A stretch of 6,430 nt of DNA from CAZUTK01 sp964623265. GTDB lineage: Bacteria > Electryoneota > B3-LCP. The stretch is taken from NCBI GenBank assembly GCA_964623265.1, contig CAZUTK010000101.1:1-6430 (forward strand), given 5' to 3'. The translations under genes and the position numbers were made by a program. The notes under the pieces were generated by a model. The model had not been told where the DNA came from. It did not search any database and worked only from the letters and a program-made list of their open reading frames with translations. Positions 5,604 through 6,430 of the stretch are shown here, in pieces; position 1 is the stretch's first letter; each line of letters opens with the position of its first letter.

Positions 5604-6370
5604 CAGGCATGCGAATCCCAGCCTGCGGGGTGGTTTGCTTCTGCTGGCTGTTCGGTTGGTCTTCGCTGAACGCCGCCTCCAATGCGCAGGATAGTTCCCG
5701 GCTTCCGTTTCTGCGCTCCCCGTCCGGCTTCGCGCTGCAATCCGCCATCGTGCCCGGGCTGGGGCAGGCTGCTCAGAGGGATTGGATTCACGGCGGGCTG
5801 TTCTTCGCGGGGGAAGCCTTTCTCGCTTATAATGCGTTTTACTTCTGGGAGCATCAGTATCGGCGCAATGCCGCAGACGCCCCGGGCAGGCGGTACGATC
5901 GGGATACTGCGTACGGGCTGGCGGTCTGGTACGGTGCGGGCGCTTTGTTCTGCGCGGCGGACGCCTTCTACGCGAAGCGCGCGTCCGGTGAAATCAGCCC
6001 CACCCTGGCGGTGTTCCGTTCCGCGCTCTTCCCCGGCTGGGGGCAGCTTTCCAACGGCAAACGACTGAAAGCCGGCGCCGTTTTCCTCCTGCAGACCGGA
6101 CTCGGTTTCGCCGCCTTCACCCAGCATGAGCGCTTTCTTTTTTACGATTCCCGCGGCGAAACCGCCGAAGCCGATTTCTACAAGAACGACCGCAACCGCC
6201 TGCTCTGGTGGTCGGTCGGCGCTCTCATCTACAGCGCCGCCGACGCCTTCGTGGATGCGCATCTGCAACGTTGGGATGTATCGGAAGATCTCAGCCTGAT
6301 CCCGCTGCTGGATCCCGATCGCCGCACGATGAGGTTGGAAGTTCGTATTCCTCTCTCCATTCGGAAATAA
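5600..6370 (+). CDS. DUF5683-like membrane/envelope protein with two internal repeats
   Basis: This gene encodes 256 residues from TTG at 5600 (overlapping the ridA stop by four bases) or 253 from ATG at 5609. The ATG is at least as likely; neither has a strong ribosome binding site. The N-terminus from the ATG, MRIPACGVVCFCWLFGW, then LNAAS, looks like a signal peptide. The SAxxPGxGQ signature of DUF5683-type proteins occurs twice: SAIVPGLGQ (48-56) and SALFPGWGQ (141-149), each followed by a basic/Gly turn and a hydrophobic helix. Each copy leads to a second shared motif: YGAGALFCAADAFYAKR (111-127) and VGALIYSAADAFVDAH (216-231). The protein is therefore a tandem duplication with about four membrane or amphipathic helices. 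A charged 25-30-residue tail, ending IPLSIRK, follows. The family has no established function that I know of and is common in FCB bacteria, where it is envelope-associated. Confidence 0.8.
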   Translation: MTGMRIPACGVVCFCWLFGWSSLNAASNAQDSSRLPFLRSPSGFALQSAIVPGLGQAAQRDWIHGGLFFAGEAFLAYNAFYFWEHQYRRNAADAPGRRYDRDTAYGLAVWYGAGALFCAADAFYAKRASGEISPTLAVFRSALFPGWGQLSNGKRLKAGAVFLLQTGLGFAAFTQHERFLFYDSRGETAEADFYKNDRNRLLWWSVGALIYSAADAFVDAHLQRWDVSEDLSLIPLLDPDRRTMRLEVRIPLSIRK

Positions 6371-6384
6371 CGCAGGAGTTTTCT

Positions 6385-6430
6385 ATGATCTCTCGAGAGG
6401 CTGCGCTGGAATTGGTGAAGCGGCGCGTCC
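6385..6430 (+). CDS. Start of a probable HD-domain protein, cut by the window edge
   Basis: Only 15 codons are visible: MISREAALELVKRRV. CAGGAG (6373-6378) lies six bases before the ATG, a good ribosome binding site, and the gene begins 14 bases after the preceding stop, so it continues the operon. The opening strongly resembles the N-terminus of small HDIG-type HD-domain proteins (commonly M-x-R-E-E-A-L-E-L-L-K followed later by the metal-binding HD pair). The diagnostic His and Asp residues lie outside the window, so the family call is an inference from a short stretch. Confidence 0.5.
   Translation, partial: MISREAALELVKRRV

Overview
The window looks like a chromosomal segment of a moderately GC-rich bacterium of the Fibrobacterota-Chlorobiota-Bacteroidota (FCB) superphylum or an allied candidate phylum. 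The main clue is the secreted carboxypeptidase at 1425-3725. It has an N-terminal signal peptide and ends in a C-terminal sorting domain with the YPNPFN motif, the address tag of the type IX secretion system (T9SS). The YPNPFN spelling is, from memory, commoner in deep FCB lineages (Calditrichota, Zixibacteria, KSB1-like, Cloacimonadota) than in classical Bacteroidota. Species cannot be named from the sequence. No RNA gene, transposon, CRISPR array or phage gene was found.

Layout. (1) Minus strand, 1-1261: a secreted, beta-rich protein of unknown function. It runs off the left edge and is split by one in-frame TGA at 815-817, with 271 open codons continuing in the same frame beyond it. (2) 1262-1424: a divergent control region with a good sigma70-type promoter for the rightward genes, a perfect 7-bp inverted repeat and a weak promoter candidate for the leftward gene. 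(3) Plus strand, 1425-6430: seven closely spaced co-directional genes that look like one operon. In order they are the T9SS-targeted M14 metallocarboxypeptidase, folK (HPPK, folate synthesis), a deoxynucleoside kinase, a 69-residue single-span membrane protein, a RidA-family enamine/imine deaminase, a DUF5683-like membrane protein with an internal duplication, and the first 15 codons of a probable HD-domain protein. Gaps run from a 4-base overlap to 48 bases, and I saw no convincing terminator between them.

How the genes fit together. folK and the deoxynucleoside kinase form a cytoplasmic pterin/nucleotide pair. RidA removes reactive 2-aminoacrylate made by PLP enzymes. The possible HD protein might be a phosphohydrolase, but only its first residues are visible. 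The carboxypeptidase and the DUF5683-like protein belong to the envelope or exterior and share no obvious pathway with the cytosolic enzymes. The block therefore reads as a mixed housekeeping operon rather than a dedicated new system.

The two strongest oddities are at the level of decoding. folK has no ATG, GTG or TTG in frame upstream of its first conserved motif, but has an ACG at ideal distance from a good ribosome binding site. The leftward gene is interrupted by a single in-frame TGA although TGA serves as a normal stop in neighbouring genes. Both could also be single-base errors or recent mutations.
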